Part shown: positions 62,733-64,000 of the stretch, in pieces
How the letters are laid out: each line of letters opens with the position of its first letter
Position numbering within the stretch: the first letter of the stretch is position 1
NCBI GenBank assembly: GCA_902576335.1
Contig: CACGVC010000001.1
Span: forward strand, 86,495-150,494
DNA length: 64,000 nucleotides
Direction: 5' to 3'
From: an uncultured Pelagibacteraceae bacterium
GTDB lineage: Bacteria; Pseudomonadota; Alphaproteobacteria; Pelagibacterales; Pelagibacteraceae
The notes under the pieces: model-generated
Databases searched by the model: none
What the model was told of the DNA's origin: nothing
What the model saw: the letters and a program-made list of their open reading frames with translations, nothing else
Made by a program: the position numbers and the translations under genes

Positions 62733-64000
62733 TTAACCAACAATTAAAGTGTCTTTAGATCCACCACCTTGTGAACTATTTACAATAGTACTTCCTTTTC
62801 TTAAAGCTACTCTTGTTAGCCCACCTGAGGTTACATAATTTGATTTTCCTGTTAAAATAAATGGTCTTAAATCAACATGTCTTGGTTCGATATTATTATT
62901 AGTTATGGTTGGACCAGTTGATAACACCTCTAATGGTTGAGCAATATATTCTCTAGGATTTTTTAAAATTTTTTGTCTTACCTCTTCAATTTCTTTTTTG
63001 GGCGCTTTGGGTCCTATCATCAATCCATATCCTCCTGAAGCATTTGCTGGTTTTACAACTAACTTAGATAGATTTTCTAAGACATATTTTTTTTGTTGCT
63101 TGTCGTGACATAAATATGTTTCAACTTGATTTAATATAGGTTGTTCCCCTAGATAATAGATAATCATTTTATTCACAAACGAATAGACAACTTTGTCATC
63201 TGCAACACCTGTTCCTATTGCATTTAAAATACCAACATTTTTTTTTAACCAACACTTAAATAAGCCTGGAACTCCAATCAAAGAATCTTTATTAAATACT
63301 TTAGGATCCAAAAAACTATCATCAAGTCTTCTATAAATACAGTCAACTTTCAAAGGCCCTTTAACAGTTTTCATATAAACATTATCATCTTCAACGAAGA
63401 GATCTTTACCCTCTACTAGAGCGATCCCCATTTGCTCAGCTAAAAATGAGTGTTCAAAGTAAGCCGAGTTATAAATTCCTGGAGTTAAAACAACCATGTG
63501 AGGGTTAGCTGTTTTTTTTGGAATACACTCAACCATACAATTGTATAATTTATTTGTGTACTGGTGAATTGATGAAACTTTATATCTAGTAAATAGCTCA
63601 GGAAAAACATCTCTCATAACCATTCTGTTCTCCAACATATAAGAGACACCAGATGGTACTCTTAAATTATCTTCAAGAACTAAATATTCTCCGTTTTTAT
63701 TTCTTATCAAATCTATCCCAGATATATTAGACCAAGCTTTAAACTTTGGAGAAAAACCTTCACACTGTTTTACATAATAAGGAGATTTTAAAATTATGTC
63801 TTCGGGAACTACTTTATCTTTAAAAATTTTTTTTTGGTTATAAATATCGTCAATAAAAAGATTAAGAGCCCTCGCTCTTTGTATCAAACCTTTTGAAATT
63901 TTATTCCAAGCAACTTTAGGAATTATTCTGGGTATAATATCTAAAGGCCATTTTTTTTCTTCAGCTCTATTATTTGCAGCGTAAACTCTAAAATTTATTC
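62733..64000 (-). CDS. Circularly permuted type 2 ATP-grasp protein, 5' partial
   Basis: The ORF track starts at TTG 63887, but the frame is open to the window edge and reads WPLDIIPRIIPKVAWNKISKGLIQRARALN, the conserved region before the called start, so the gene continues to the right. ISGIDLIRNKNGEYLVLEDNLRVPSGVSYMLENR, VVLTPGIYNSAYFEHSFLA, DCIYRRLDD and LVVKPANASGGYGLMIGP belong to the DUF404/DUF407 family. Family members usually stand with alpha-E and transglutaminase-like genes, which may form an uncharacterised peptide-modifying system. These are not downstream here; they could lie beyond the edge. Confidence 0.87.
   Translation of the reverse strand, partial: INFRVYAANNRAEEKKWPLDIIPRIIPKVAWNKISKGLIQRARALNLFIDDIYNQKKIFKDKVVPEDIILKSPYYVKQCEGFSPKFKAWSNISGIDLIRNKNGEYLVLEDNLRVPSGVSYMLENRMVMRDVFPELFTRYKVSSIHQYTNKLYNCMVECIPKKTANPHMVVLTPGIYNSAYFEHSFLAEQMGIALVEGKDLFVEDDNVYMKTVKGPLKVDCIYRRLDDSFLDPKVFNKDSLIGVPGLFKCWLKKNVGILNAIGTGVADDKVVYSFVNKMIIYYLGEQPILNQVETYLCHDKQQKKYVLENLSKLVVKPANASGGYGLMIGPKAPKKEIEEVRQKILKNPREYIAQPLEVLSTGPTITNNNIEPRHVDLRPFILTGKSNYVTSGGLTRVALRKGSTIVNSSQGGGSKDTLIVG

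Noticed and set aside
1-64000. CRISPR arrays, insertion sequences, prophage or integrons
   Set aside because: No regularly spaced repeats, transposase, integrase or phage genes were found; gene order and composition look uniform.

Overview
The window is chromosomal DNA from a streamlined, very AT-rich marine alphaproteobacterium. SAR11 (Pelagibacterales) fits best. Supporting signs are the dense packing with many 1-4 bp gene overlaps, short intergenic spaces (none above 300 bases; the longest are 33596-33746 and 35202-35362), Lys/Asn/Ile-rich proteins, osmolyte and TRAP/ABC uptake genes, and a methylcitrate cycle. This is gene-content inference; no phylogeny was run. I see no insertion sequences, prophage, CRISPR array or rRNA. 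One tRNA is present. Both window ends cut genes: the dimethylglycine/sarcosine dehydrogenase-like gene lacks its 5' end on the left, and a circularly permuted ATP-grasp gene lacks its 5' end on the right.

Layout. 1-4.2 kb: methylamine/betaine oxidation enzyme, a BASS transporter and an unusual regulator with two winged helices. 4.3-8.1 kb: two overlapping small membrane proteins, GMP reductase, and a secreted beta-propeller fused to an autotransporter-like barrel. 8.1-9.2 kb: tRNA-Met(CAT) followed after 5 nt by an SGNH hydrolase. 9.2-13.4 kb: a coherent methylthioadenosine (MTA) locus. A fused AdoMet decarboxylase-aminopropyltransferase makes MTA, MtnP and MtnA convert it to adenine and methylthioribulose-1-phosphate, a FucA-like aldolase probably cleaves the sugar (a 'DHAP shunt'), and Apt recovers the adenine. 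13.5-15.7 kb: a basic-amino-acid/opine-type ABC importer without its ATPase. 15.7-18.7 kb: glycosyltransferases, DUF6165 and a thioredoxin-like protein. 18.7-24.2 kb: gamma-carbonic anhydrase, an outer-membrane TPR-barrel protein, a 995-residue FecR-domain protein and a cis-CaaD-type tautomerase. 24.2-28.6 kb: PPOX-fold protein, beta-hydroxyacid dehydrogenase, MFS carrier, RNA polymerase omega with a long acidic tail, and a class III CoA-transferase.

28.6-33.6 kb: a TRAP transporter (with an intrinsic terminator between the binding protein and small permease genes), DusA, a TauE exporter, and DUF2061 preceded by a GC-rich structured element. 33.7-38.3 kb: phosphomannomutase and class I ribonucleotide reductase nrdAB behind tandem NrdR-like boxes. 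38.4-42.8 kb: DUF1289, a methyltransferase, and the prpD-prpB-prpC methylcitrate operon. 42.8-46.9 kb: HAD phosphatase, a GlmU acetyltransferase-only protein, GlmS and an FkbM methyltransferase. 46.9-54.3 kb: class II DAHP synthase, NadE, CysS, citramalate synthase, a DUF1989 protein, TrmJ and ribosomal protein S4. 54.3-61.6 kb, minus strand: sfsA-map-purB-purC-purS-purQ-purL-bolA-grxD, a purine-synthesis cluster with an Fe-S/iron pair at its end. 61.6-64 kb: CinA-type protein, gamma-glutamylcyclotransferase and the ATP-grasp protein.

Themes. MTA, adenine and guanine salvage (apt, mtnP, guaC) and de novo purine synthesis share the window. Hairpins separate binding-protein genes from permease genes in both importers. 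Several promoters sit so close to the start codon (nrdA, rpsD, rpoZ) that the mRNAs would be nearly leaderless. The less expected items are the MTA locus with its non-canonical aminopropyltransferase domain, a terminator whose 3' arm carries the next gene's Shine-Dalgarno, a propeller-barrel surface protein, the barrel/FecR pair, a split GlmU, and a pseudoknot-like element upstream of DUF2061.
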